Source of the DNA: Streptomyces africanus
Lineage (GTDB): Bacteria > Actinomycetota > Actinomycetes > Streptomycetales > Streptomycetaceae
Assembly (NCBI RefSeq): GCF_002150735.1
Contig: NZ_MUKA01000057.1
Coordinates: forward strand, 1-52,368
Length of the DNA stretch: 52,368 nt
Reading direction: 5' to 3'
In this document: in pieces, positions 8,506 through 16,940 of the stretch
How the letters are laid out: each line of letters opens with the position of its first letter
Numbering within the stretch: the stretch's first letter is position 1
Notes under the pieces: model-generated
Seen by the model: only the letters and a program-made list of their open reading frames with translations
Told to the model about the DNA's origin: nothing
The model's database searches: none
Translations under genes and position numbers: made by a program

Positions 8506-9756
8506 CTACGCCGCCAGGGCCGCGTTGAAGGATGTGGGTGAGACGCTCGGGGCGGGCCCGGGTGAGGGCGACGGTGAAGGAGCGGGTTTGGTGGCCTCTG
8601 CCGGCTCCTGGTACCCGGTCTTTTCGCCGTTCTCACCGCTCAGCATCCTGTGCAAGGCGCTCCCGAGGCCCGCACCCTTGATCAGCCCCGTGACCTTCCT
8701 GCCGTCAACAAGTTCCTTGCGCGCCACCCTGCCCAGGATCTTGTTGGCCACGGTGACACCGACCCCGTTCAGGAAGGCGTGGCCAATACCGTCCATTGCA
8801 GCCATGCCCCTGAACGATCCGAACGTCTTCAGGCTTCCAAATGCCTTGATTTTCGCCAGTCCCTTGAGGCCGGTGAGGGCCCTGAACCCCTTCAGTGCGC
8901 CCATCCCGGGCAGGATTCCCAGCGCATCGGTGCCCAGCTTCAGCCAGTCGACCTTCCCTCCGCGTACAGACATGTCGTACGCATGGCCTGCTAGTGCGGC
9001 GGCGCTGGACAGTACGGCCAGGGTCGCAAAAATGGGAGTCAGGAATTGCAGCGGCGGAACAAATGCGCAGATCACCGCAAGCACGGACAGGACGGCGGAG
9101 ATGTTCGACAGCATGTCCGCCCAGTCCGCCAGGAAGTTCATGAAGCCGCCGGGATCCCTGACCGCGTCATGGTGCACGACGTTCCTGATGTGACGAGCGG
9201 CCTTGTCCCCGGCATCGTCGTAGATCTCCCGGGCGTCCTTCACGGCCTTCCGGGCGTCGCCGATGCGATGCATGGCCTCAGTGCGTTTCTTGACCCAGCG
9301 GTCGTACTCGTCCTTCTCCGCGGGGGGAATAGGCTGCGCGGGATACTTGTCGGTGAACTTCTTCACCTCGCGATCCGCGAGGTCGTGGTCGCGCTCTGCC
9401 TCGCGGTAATCGCTCAGCGCCTTGTCCGCCTTCCGCTGGGCACGGCGCATTTCACTGGCGAACTTGTCCGAACTCCCCTCGCGCACATCCTCGCCGACGG
9501 CTTTGGCCGCCTCGTCGTAGCGCTCGAAGGACTTCTTCAGCTTGTCCGCCGTACCGCCGGCCAGCTCGTGGAAGCCCTTGCCGGCCTCACTGTCCCAGCC
9601 CTCGACGGACGCAAGCTCCTTGATGACCCTCGACTGCTCGTCGATCATGTCGGCCATCTTGCGCAACTTGCGTCCCAGTTCGGCGACTTCCTCCGGGTCA
9701 CCCGGCGTCGGGTCGTCGTTCCACAGAGGCGGCCAGTCGGCGTCCGTCCTGCTCAC
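8506..9756 (-). CDS. Putative type VII substrate, long helical protein, module B
   Basis: A 416-residue protein paralogous to 1090-2427. It has the same N-terminal motif (WPPLWNDDPTPGDPEEV), a WXG100-like helical region to about residue 90 containing GWDSEAGKGF, a coiled coil to about 200, and a hydrophobic bipartite segment at about 205-255 around FVPPLQFLTP. A Gly/Leu-rich region and a Pro/Ser-rich tail (PSPSPSPGPAPS) close the protein. GTG 9756 overlaps the stop of the WXG100 gene (GTGA). No toxin or enzyme domain is recognised. It probably interacts with or is exported alongside the upstream 103-residue protein. Confidence 0.75.
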   Translation of the reverse strand: MSRTDADWPPLWNDDPTPGDPEEVAELGRKLRKMADMIDEQSRVIKELASVEGWDSEAGKGFHELAGGTADKLKKSFERYDEAAKAVGEDVREGSSDKFASEMRRAQRKADKALSDYREAERDHDLADREVKKFTDKYPAQPIPPAEKDEYDRWVKKRTEAMHRIGDARKAVKDAREIYDDAGDKAARHIRNVVHHDAVRDPGGFMNFLADWADMLSNISAVLSVLAVICAFVPPLQFLTPIFATLAVLSSAAALAGHAYDMSVRGGKVDWLKLGTDALGILPGMGALKGFRALTGLKGLAKIKAFGSLKTFGSFRGMAAMDGIGHAFLNGVGVTVANKILGRVARKELVDGRKVTGLIKGAGLGSALHRMLSGENGEKTGYQEPAEATKPAPSPSPSPGPAPSVSPTSFNAALAA

Positions 9757-10064
9757 TTCTTCCCCTTGCTGTTCGCCTTGGCATCCCGGATGGCCTGAGC
9801 CAGCTTCTGGTCGACCTCGTCGTAGGCCTTGGCGGCGGACGAGGTGAACTCGGCCAGCTGCTCAAGCTCCTTCATCAGTTTCTTCCGCGTTTTCTTCCAG
9901 GTGTCCCCGAATTCGGAGAAGGCGTCCTTGAGGCCGCCGTGCCCCACAGCCTGGCCGTACTCGTCGGCGGGATTGCCGTTGCGCTCGAATTCACCGTGAA
10001 TCTTTCCCAGATCCCGTGAACATTGCTTGATGGCGGCAAGATCCGCCTTGATGTGGTCCCCCAT
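9753..10064 (-). CDS. WXG100-like (ESAT-6-like) small protein, module B
   Basis: A 103-residue helical protein without a signal peptide. The second helix has FGDTWKKTRKKL followed by AYDEVDQKLAQAI, the same layout as the module A protein (FIDNWDENRKRL then LDDDLAKA). The turn reads GHGGLKDAF in place of W-x-G. It has a lysine-rich C-terminus. It heads the minus-strand module B operon and overlaps the next gene by 4 bases. The 144 bases upstream, shared with the divergent gene at 10209, presumably hold both promoters, but no clear hexamers are seen. Confidence 0.8.
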   Translation of the reverse strand: MGDHIKADLAAIKQCSRDLGKIHGEFERNGNPADEYGQAVGHGGLKDAFSEFGDTWKKTRKKLMKELEQLAEFTSSAAKAYDEVDQKLAQAIRDAKANSKGKK

Positions 10065-10208
10065 GGTTCATGCCTCTCTATGGACGTTCTCGGTGGATCC
10101 GGCGAGCGCGGGCAGAGTTGCGGATGCCGTCACTCCTCATGACGTGCCGTACGGGATACGCTCGCGGAACAGCGATCCCGTTTCCGCGCCGGCAAGGAGA
10201 TTCTTGAC

Positions 10209-10889
10209 GTGACACGTAGGGGCAAGCAGCGCGTGCTGGCGGACCGCCTCGGCGTCCATGCCGAAGCGGCGGAATGGTGCACGATCGACAAGATCCCGCA
10301 GCCGCCCGCGGAGGTGCTCCAAGCTGCCGGCCATCCCCGGCTCCGTCCTGCCAGGCTGCGCCCGCTGGGCATGGTCGGTGCGGTGCTCGCCGTGCCGTTC
10401 ATGCCCGTCCTCATGCTGCTGACCCTGCTGTCCAACGGGGAAGAAGCCATCAAGCGGTCCCTTGCCACGAAGGACGAGAAGGAACGGCTGCGGGTCAAGG
10501 ACGAGGACGACAAACGCCGGGACGCCCTCATCGCCCAGCAGGGGCTCGACCAGGTCTTCGACGGAAACTGGGACGGCAACGCCGGGCAGTTCCTGCTGCG
10601 TTGGTACAGCCACTCCACTCACCATCAACGGCTGGTCCTGGCGAGCGAGGACGGGATCGTCCTTGCGGCTCCGCCGCAGCGCGTCACCGTGGGCAGGGAG
10701 AAGCACATGCAGGTCGTCGCCCGCCTTCCCGCCACCGAGGCGATCCTCGTCGACCCGTTCTCCGGGGCATTCGAGACGAGGATCGTGCTGATCCGCTTCC
10801 GTGACGGATCCTGGCTGCGCGTCGACACGGAGGAGCCCCGAAGCGATCTCCACACCTACCTGCTCCGGCAGCCTCTCCCCGACAGCTGA
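10209..10889 (+). CDS. Single-TM protein, unknown function
   Basis: A 226-residue protein with a GTG start just after an AAGGAG site at 10194-10199. One hydrophobic segment at about residues 58-80 (VGAVLAVPFMPVLMLLTLL) is followed by a charged helix and a C-terminal alpha-beta domain with strands such as HQRLVLASEDGIVLAAPP. The C-terminal domain might be a PH-like or other small regulatory fold; I do not recognise it. It is divergent from module B and converges on the third WXG100 gene. Context suggests an accessory role in the secretion locus, otherwise unknown. Confidence 0.65.
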   Translation: MTRRGKQRVLADRLGVHAEAAEWCTIDKIPQPPAEVLQAAGHPRLRPARLRPLGMVGAVLAVPFMPVLMLLTLLSNGEEAIKRSLATKDEKERLRVKDEDDKRRDALIAQQGLDQVFDGNWDGNAGQFLLRWYSHSTHHQRLVLASEDGIVLAAPPQRVTVGREKHMQVVARLPATEAILVDPFSGAFETRIVLIRFRDGSWLRVDTEEPRSDLHTYLLRQPLPDS

Positions 10890-10911
10890 CACACCCCGTC
10901 GACCGGACGCC

Positions 10912-10949
10912 TGTCCGGTGCCGGCAGCCTCCGCCGCCGGCACCGGACA
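10912..10949. terminator. Stem-loop between convergent genes
   Basis: A perfect 14-bp inverted repeat, tgtccggtgccggc at 10912-10925 and its complement at 10936-10949, with a 10-base loop. It lies between the ends of the convergent genes 10209-10889 and 10962-11261. The position and GC-rich stem fit a bidirectional terminator of the kind used in Streptomyces, where a T-run is often absent. Confidence 0.7.
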
Positions 10950-10961
10950 AACACCTGGCCC

Positions 10962-11261
10962 CTACTTGCGAGCCTGCTTCGCCAGCTCCTCGTCGATCTG
11001 CTCGAACTTGTCGGCCGCCATGGTCAGGTAGTCCCCCATGCCGTCCAGACCGTCGAGCGTCTCCTTCGTACCCCGGACGAACTCGTCGAAGTTCTCGTCG
11101 AACGCCTTCGACGACGACTTCGTGACGTAGCCGGACTGCACGAGGTTGTTGATGTACTTGCGAAGGCCCTCGAGCTTCTCCTGGAGCTTTTCCTTCTCCT
11201 TCACGACATGCTTGGCAGCTTCCCGCATGTCCTGATATGTGACATCAAGGTCCTTGGCCAT
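10962..11261 (-). CDS. WXG100 family protein (GYVT variant)
   Basis: A 99-residue helix-turn-helix protein. The turn between the two long helices reads SGYVTKSSSKAF in the place of W-x-G, a variant seen in several actinobacterial WXG100-like proteins. The second helix continues FDENFDEF and ends FEQIDEELAKQARK. ATG 11261 follows a GAGAGGGA ribosome site. It is monocistronic and divergent from the EssC-like ATPase, so it is the closest candidate partner or substrate of that ATPase. Confidence 0.8.
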   Translation of the reverse strand: MAKDLDVTYQDMREAAKHVVKEKEKLQEKLEGLRKYINNLVQSGYVTKSSSKAFDENFDEFVRGTKETLDGLDGMGDYLTMAADKFEQIDEELAKQARK

Positions 11262-11617
11262 GAAGCCGCTCCCTCTCACAACGCCGCAGGGCCAACCCCC
11301 GTGGCTCCCTGTTTGCGGACTCATCGGCCTTCCGGCCGAGTTGGCGGTCGCACGTGGCAACCGGTGTGATCGTCCGCTCTTGCGTCAGCAGCTTACGGGT
11401 GTGGCCTTTGGTGCCAAACCCCGGATTGTGAACGAGCGGTCATGAAGTCGTGTACGACGTTGCCATAGGGAACGTCACGGCGCCTCCCCATTGCCCCGCC
11501 GCCGCACCGAGCGGATATCGTCCCTTACGGCTGTGACCCGTGTGACTGATGCGGACGGGACAGCCGCCACACAACCACCGCGGCCACACCGGCCCAGTGG
11601 CACGGGGAGGACTAGTC
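11262..11617. other. Divergent intergenic region, no gene seen
   Basis: These 356 bases separate the GYVT-type WXG100 gene (-) from the ATPase gene (+). No credible coding frame, hairpin or RNA gene was found. The region must contain both promoters. The ATPase start at GTG 11618 has a good GGGGAGGA site at 11604-11611. Upstream hexamers could not be assigned with confidence. Confidence 0.5.
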
Positions 11618-14600
11618 GTGCGCCTGACTCTGACCGTCGTCGACCCGTACGGCGGTGGTACCGCCGACGTGGTGCTCGATGCCGATCCTGAGTCCACCGT
11701 GGGGGACATCGCGCTGGAGCTCGCCAAGCAGGTCGGGCACAGTGGCGCGCAGATCATCCCGCTGGGACAGCACCGGCAGGTGCCGGCCAACAACGCGCCC
11801 CTCGTGTACGTGGACGGGTACGCCGTCGATCCGAACGCCACCGTCGTCGGATCGCCCCTGCGCGACGGCGCCGTCGTCAGCCTCCAGGATCCTTCCGGGT
11901 GTCTGCCCGGTGAGCCCACCGGGCTCGTCGAGCTCCGGGTCGTGGGCGGGCCCGCGGCGGGGTTCGTGCACCGGCTCGGCGTCGGGCGGTACGACATCGG
12001 CAGCGGGGCCGCCTCGTACGTCCGGATCGACGATCCCGAGGTCGACGCCCGGGCCCTGACCCTCTCCGTCGCCACCGACGGCACCTGCCAGGTCGCCGTG
12101 CACATGGACAAGGACCTCGTCACCCTCGACGGCAAGTCCCTCGCCGAGGACGAGGAAGACGACCAGGGCGAAAAGAAGAAGAGCGAGAAGAAGAGCGGCA
12201 AGAAGAAGGGGCAGGAGAAGAAAGAGGGGAAGGAGAAGGGCGGGCCCACCGACTGGCCCCTCGGGGCTCAGATCGGGATCGGCAACACCCTGCTCGAACT
12301 CACCCGGTACACGCCCCCCAACGCCGCCCTGAAGTGGTCCGACGACGGCATCGGGCTCGACTACAACCGCCCCCCGCGGCTGCGTCCGCCCGAGCGGCAG
12401 ACCAGCTTCCGGCTGCCCTCGCCGCCCCGTGAGTACGAGGCCCGGCCGCTGCCCTGGCTGATGGCGCTGACGCCGCTCGTCGGTGCCGTCGTGTCGGTGC
12501 TGATCTTCCAGCGCTGGTACTACCTGATCATGGCCGGTCTGGCGCCGATCCTGCTCTTCGCGAACTACTACAACGACAAGAAGCACGGGCGTAAGTCCCA
12601 CGCCAAGCAGGTCCAGGAGTACGAGGAGCAGAAGGAGCGGATCGAGAAGGACGCTCAGGACGCGCTGGTCGCGGAGCGGAACGACCGGCGGCACGCCATA
12701 CCCGACCCGGCCACCGTTCTCGCCCTGGGGACCGGGCCGCGTACGCGTCTGTGGGAGCGGCGGCGGGCCGACCGCGACCATCTCCTCCTGCGGGTCGGCA
12801 CGGGGCAGCTGCCCTCCGAGGTCGTGCTCGACGACCCCGAGCAGGACGACCACCGCCGCCATGTCACCTGGAAGATCGAGGACGCCCCGGTCGCGCTGCA
12901 CCTGCGCACCCTCGGTGTCATCGGCATGGCCGGCCCCGGGGATTCCGCCCGTGCTCTCGGGCGGTGGGCCGTCGCGCAGGCCGCGGCGCTGCACAGCCCG
13001 ATGGACGTGCAGTTCTACGTGCTGAGCGAGAACGCCGCGCAGGAGTCCTGGGACTGGGTGCGCTGGCTGCCGCACGCCCGGCCGTCCGGCGGGCAGGACG
13101 TCAACGTGCTCATCGGGACCGACGCCGAGACGGTCGGCGCCCGCATCGGCGAGCTGACGCAGATCCTCGACGCGCGCAAGAAGGCCGCCGAGCAGAACAA
13201 GTCGCAGGGTGGTACGAGCTTCAGCGACCCCGACATCGTCGTCGTGTGGGACGGGTCGCGGCGGCTGCGCTCGCTCCCCGGTGTGGTGCGGCTGCTGCGC
13301 GAGGGGCCCTCCGTGTCCATGTTCGCCATCTGCCTCGACGCCGAGGAGCGGTTCCTGCCCGGCGAGTGCCAGGCGTACGTCGTCGCCGAGCCGAAGGCCG
13401 AGGAGTACGAGCAGGCCCAGCAGGTCCAGCAACAGGCCCAGCAGGTCGCCGGTGCCTTCCCCTCCTTCCAGGCCTGGCACACCACCGACCAGCAGCCCGA
13501 ACAGGCCGGCCGCACCGAGAAGTTGCGGCTGCGTGTGGAGGAGGCCGGGGCGGAGCGGCTGAAGGACGTACGGCCCGACTTCGTCTCGCCCGCCTGGTGC
13601 CTGCGGCTCGCCCGGGCGCTGTCGCCGCTGCGGGACATCAGCGGTGAGACCGAGGACTCGGCCCTGCCGGGTTCCAGCCGACTGCTGGACGTGCTGCAGC
13701 TGGAGCCGCCGACGAGTGACGCGATCGTGGCGCGGTGGCGGATGGGCGGGCAGTCGACGCTGGCCGTCATCGGCGAGTCGTACGACGGGCCGTTCGGCAT
13801 CGACATCCGCAAGGACGGTCCGCACGGTCTGATCGCCGGTACGACCGGTTCGGGTAAGTCGGAGCTGCTGCAGACCATCGTGGCGGCGCTGGCCGTGGCG
13901 AACACGCCCGAGAACATGACGTTCGTGCTGGTCGACTACAAGGGTGGCGCGGCCTTCAAGGACTGTGTGCATCTGCCGCACACGGTCGGCATGGTGACCG
14001 ACCTCGACGCCCATCTGGTGGAGCGGGCCCTGGAGTCGCTGGGTGCCGAGCTGCACCGGCGCGAGCACATCCTGGCGGCCGCCGACGCCAAGGACATCGA
14101 GGACTACCAGGACCTGGTGCGCCGGGACCCCTCGCACCAGCCGGTGCCCCGACTGCTCATCGTCATCGACGAGTTCGCCTCGATGGTGCGTGACCTGCCC
14201 GACTTCGTCACCGGCCTGGTCAACATCGCCCAGCGAGGGCGGTCCCTCGGTATTCACCTGCTGCTGGCGACGCAGCGGCCGTCGGGTGTCGTCTCCCCGG
14301 AGATCCGCGCCAACACCAACCTCCGTATCGCGCTGCGCGTGACGGACGGCGGCGAGTCGAGCGATGTCATCGACTCGCCCGAGGCCGGGCACATCTCCAA
14401 GAACACCCCGGGCCGTGCCTACGCCCGGCTCGGGCACGCCTCGCTGGTGCCCTTCCAGTCCGGACGCGTGGGCGGTCGTCGGCCCGGTGCCGCCGACCCT
14501 GCGGTGCTGATGCCCTGGGTGGGGCCGCTGACCTGGGAGGATCTGGGCCGGGCGGCGCTGGTCAAGCCGAAGGCCGAGGCCCGTGAGGACGAGGAGATCA

Positions 14601-16270
14601 CCGACCTGAAGGTCCTCGTCGACACCATCCGGGACGCCAACAGCTCGCTCGGCATCCCGCCCCAGCACAGCCCGTGGCTGCCCGCCCTCGACGAGACGCT
14701 GCTGCTGGACGAGATCGAGGTGCCCGCGTTCGCCGGGGGCGCCGGCACGCTGCCGCCGGCCCCGTACGGCATCGAGGACCTGCCCGCCAGCCAGTCGCGC
14801 CGCCCGGTCGTCGTGGACTTCTCGTCCTTCGGCCATCTGATGATCGGCGGTGCCCCGCGCAGCGGCCGCTCCCAGGTGCTGCGCACCCTCGCGGGCTCCA
14901 TCGCCCGCACACACTCCGTCGCCGACGTGCACCTCTACGGCATCGACTGCGGCAACGGCGCGCTCAACGCGCTGACCCGGCTGCCGCACTGCGGTGCGGT
15001 CGTCGGCCGTAACCAGACCGAGCGGGTCGTACGGCTCGTCAACCGGCTCAAGGGCGAGCTGGGCCGCCGCCAGGACCTGCTGTCGGACAAGGGCTTCGCG
15101 GACATCGGCGAGCAGCGGGCCTCGGTCTCCGAGGACGAGCGGCTGCCGCACATCGTGGTGCTGCTGGACCGCTGGGAGGGCTGGGTGCCCACGCTCGGCG
15201 AGATCGACCACGGTTCGCTCACCGACGAGTTGCAGACGATGATGCGCGAGGGCGCGAGCGTCGGCATCCACCTGGTCCTGACGGGTGACCGGACCCTGCT
15301 GGTCGGCCGTATCGCGACCCTCACGGAGGACAAGTACGGTCTGCGGCTGGCCGACCGCAGCGACTTCTCGGCGCTCGGCATCCCGGCCCGCAAGGTGCCG
15401 GAGGAGATCCCGCCGGGGCGGGCCTTCCGCAACGAGTTCGGTACGGAGACGCAGTTCGCGCTGCTCGCCGAGGACACCAGCGGCCAGGGACAGGCCGCGG
15501 CGCTGTCGGCGATCGGCGAGGCGGCCACGGCCCGCGACGCCGAAGTGCCGCGCTCGCGCCGCCCGTTCCGCGTCGACAGCCTGCCCAGCCGTATCTCCTT
15601 CCCGGAGGCCTGGGAACTGCGCGACCCGGACGCGTCCCGCTCGCGCCTGTGGGGGCTGGTCGGCATCGGCGGCGACGAGATCATCGGCTTCGGCCCCGAT
15701 CTGGCCCAGGGCGTACCGGCGTTCGTCGTCGCGGGCCCGGCCAAGTCGGGCCGCTCGACGGTCCTGCTGAACTTCGCGCACTCCTTCCTGGCCCAGGGCA
15801 CCCGCCTGGTCGTCGCGGCCCCGCGCCAGTCGCCGCTGCGCGGGCTCGACGGCACGGAAGGCGTCCTGAAGGTCTTCACCGGCGACGACATCGACGAGGA
15901 CGAGTTCGAGGAGCTCGTCGACCAGGCGTCCCTGGAGGAGCCGATCGCCGTGCTCATCGACGACGGCGAGATCCTGGAGGACTGCGACGCCGAGAGCCAG
16001 TTGAAGAAGCTCGTCTCGCGCGGCGCCGAACGCGGCCTCGCCCTCGTCATCGCCGGTGACGAGGAGGACGTGTGCAGCGGCTTCTCCGGCTGGCAGGTCG
16101 ACGCGAAGAAGGCCCGCCGCGGCATCCTGCTCTCCCCGCAGGATTCCTCCAGCGGGGACCTCATCGGCGTCCGCCTCAACCGCAGCATGGTCGGCGGCCA
16201 GGTCGCCCCCGGCAAGGGCATGCTCCACCTCGGCGACGGGGAGCTGCGCACGGTGGTCGTCCCGGGGTGA
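11618..16270 (+). CDS. EssC/EccC-type FtsK-SpoIIIE ATPase of an ESX-like secretion system
   Basis: A 1550-residue membrane ATPase. Residues 1-90 look like a ubiquitin-like or FHA-type beta domain and 105-180 like an FHA domain. A Lys/Glu-rich low-complexity linker follows (about 180-210). Two membrane helices lie near 285-325, then three FtsK-type ATPase domains. Domain 1 has a canonical Walker A GTTGSGKS (741-748) and Walker B LLIVIDEF. Domains 2 and 3 carry GAPRSGRS (1078-1085) and GPAKSGRS (1373-1380), where the P-loop lysine is Arg. The order FHA, two TM, three ATPases matches Firmicute EssC rather than split EccCa/EccCb. It should energise export of the nearby WXG100-like proteins. GTG 11618 is chosen from the GGGGAGGA site. 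Confidence 0.9.
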   Translation: MRLTLTVVDPYGGGTADVVLDADPESTVGDIALELAKQVGHSGAQIIPLGQHRQVPANNAPLVYVDGYAVDPNATVVGSPLRDGAVVSLQDPSGCLPGEPTGLVELRVVGGPAAGFVHRLGVGRYDIGSGAASYVRIDDPEVDARALTLSVATDGTCQVAVHMDKDLVTLDGKSLAEDEEDDQGEKKKSEKKSGKKKGQEKKEGKEKGGPTDWPLGAQIGIGNTLLELTRYTPPNAALKWSDDGIGLDYNRPPRLRPPERQTSFRLPSPPREYEARPLPWLMALTPLVGAVVSVLIFQRWYYLIMAGLAPILLFANYYNDKKHGRKSHAKQVQEYEEQKERIEKDAQDALVAERNDRRHAIPDPATVLALGTGPRTRLWERRRADRDHLLLRVGTGQLPSEVVLDDPEQDDHRRHVTWKIEDAPVALHLRTLGVIGMAGPGDSARALGRWAVAQAAALHSPMDVQFYVLSENAAQESWDWVRWLPHARPSGGQDVNVLIGTDAETVGARIGELTQILDARKKAAEQNKSQGGTSFSDPDIVVVWDGSRRLRSLPGVVRLLREGPSVSMFAICLDAEERFLPGECQAYVVAEPKAEEYEQAQQVQQQAQQVAGAFPSFQAWHTTDQQPEQAGRTEKLRLRVEEAGAERLKDVRPDFVSPAWCLRLARALSPLRDISGETEDSALPGSSRLLDVLQLEPPTSDAIVARWRMGGQSTLAVIGESYDGPFGIDIRKDGPHGLIAGTTGSGKSELLQTIVAALAVANTPENMTFVLVDYKGGAAFKDCVHLPHTVGMVTDLDAHLVERALESLGAELHRREHILAAADAKDIEDYQDLVRRDPSHQPVPRLLIVIDEFASMVRDLPDFVTGLVNIAQRGRSLGIHLLLATQRPSGVVSPEIRANTNLRIALRVTDGGESSDVIDSPEAGHISKNTPGRAYARLGHASLVPFQSGRVGGRRPGAADPAVLMPWVGPLTWEDLGRAALVKPKAEAREDEEITDLKVLVDTIRDANSSLGIPPQHSPWLPALDETLLLDEIEVPAFAGGAGTLPPAPYGIEDLPASQSRRPVVVDFSSFGHLMIGGAPRSGRSQVLRTLAGSIARTHSVADVHLYGIDCGNGALNALTRLPHCGAVVGRNQTERVVRLVNRLKGELGRRQDLLSDKGFADIGEQRASVSEDERLPHIVVLLDRWEGWVPTLGEIDHGSLTDELQTMMREGASVGIHLVLTGDRTLLVGRIATLTEDKYGLRLADRSDFSALGIPARKVPEEIPPGRAFRNEFGTETQFALLAEDTSGQGQAAALSAIGEAATARDAEVPRSRRPFRVDSLPSRISFPEAWELRDPDASRSRLWGLVGIGGDEIIGFGPDLAQGVPAFVVAGPAKSGRSTVLLNFAHSFLAQGTRLVVAAPRQSPLRGLDGTEGVLKVFTGDDIDEDEFEELVDQASLEEPIAVLIDDGEILEDCDAESQLKKLVSRGAERGLALVIAGDEEDVCSGFSGWQVDAKKARRGILLSPQDSSSGDLIGVRLNRSMVGGQVAPGKGMLHLGDGELRTVVVPG

Positions 16271-16274
16271 GGCG

Positions 16275-16940
16275 TTGAGCGGACGTTCGGCGAAGCCGAA
16301 GCGGAGGAAGGCGGCGGGGGCCGCCCTGCGGTACGAGCACCGGCCGGGCCGACCGGACGCCGATGAGGCGAAGAAGCGGGACTGGGGCTGTGCCTGGGCC
16401 TGCGTCGTGCTCCCCGGCTTCGTCGTCCTGCTGATGCCGCTGGTCCTCTTCGACATGTACTGGGGCCACGAGCTGTGGGGCGATCTCGCTCCCGCGTGGC
16501 CGGGCGGTGCGTACGCCTTCGCCGGCACGGTCGGTGCCCTCGTGCCTCTGGTGTTCATCGCCTGGGTCTGGCCGTTGGTCCTGATGGACTGGAAGAAGAG
16601 CAAGCCGCGTTCGCTGGCCTGGGCGATCGCCTCCCTGCCCGGGCTGGCCGCGGGGTACCTGGTCGCCGGGGTGATCGGCACGACCGTACGGCCCAGGCGC
16701 CGCCGCGACTGGGACTACGACTGCTACCGCGAGGGCGGCCCCTGCTGGGTGCATGTGCACTACCCGTGGCTGTGGGCCGTCGGCCTGGCCGCCACCCTTG
16801 CGGTGATCACGCTCCTCATCGGCCTGTTCGCCCGGCACGTCCGCAGATCGTCCGCTACCGCACCTTCGACATCCGAGCCTGAGGCCGGCCCGACTCCTCG
16901 CTCTCCGAGCGGTACTGGAGGTCGTCGCCCACCGGCATGA
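16275..16940 (+). CDS. Multi-TM membrane protein downstream of the ATPase
   Basis: A 221-residue protein with a basic N-terminus and four predicted membrane segments (WACVVLPGFVVLLMPLVLF; the FAGTVGALVPLVFIAWVWPLVL stretch; a Gly/Ala-rich third; a final one ending LLIGLFARHV). A DWDYDCYREGGPCW loop with two cysteines faces outside. The start appears to be TTG 16275, four bases after the ATPase stop, so it is likely co-transcribed and may be a component of the secretion machine. Its last 86 bases overlap the 3' end of the convergent kinase gene, and the Ser/Pro-rich tail encoded there is poorly conserved in character. Confidence 0.6.
   Translation: MSGRSAKPKRRKAAGAALRYEHRPGRPDADEAKKRDWGCAWACVVLPGFVVLLMPLVLFDMYWGHELWGDLAPAWPGGAYAFAGTVGALVPLVFIAWVWPLVLMDWKKSKPRSLAWAIASLPGLAAGYLVAGVIGTTVRPRRRRDWDYDCYREGGPCWVHVHYPWLWAVGLAATLAVITLLIGLFARHVRRSSATAPSTSEPEAGPTPRSPSGTGGRRPPA

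Noticed and set aside
11612..16681. 1689-codon open frame on the minus strand across the ATPase gene
   Set aside because: It mirrors the plus-strand EssC-like gene, lacks any recognisable domain, and is Arg/Gly/Pro-rich as expected from antisense reading of GC-rich coding DNA.
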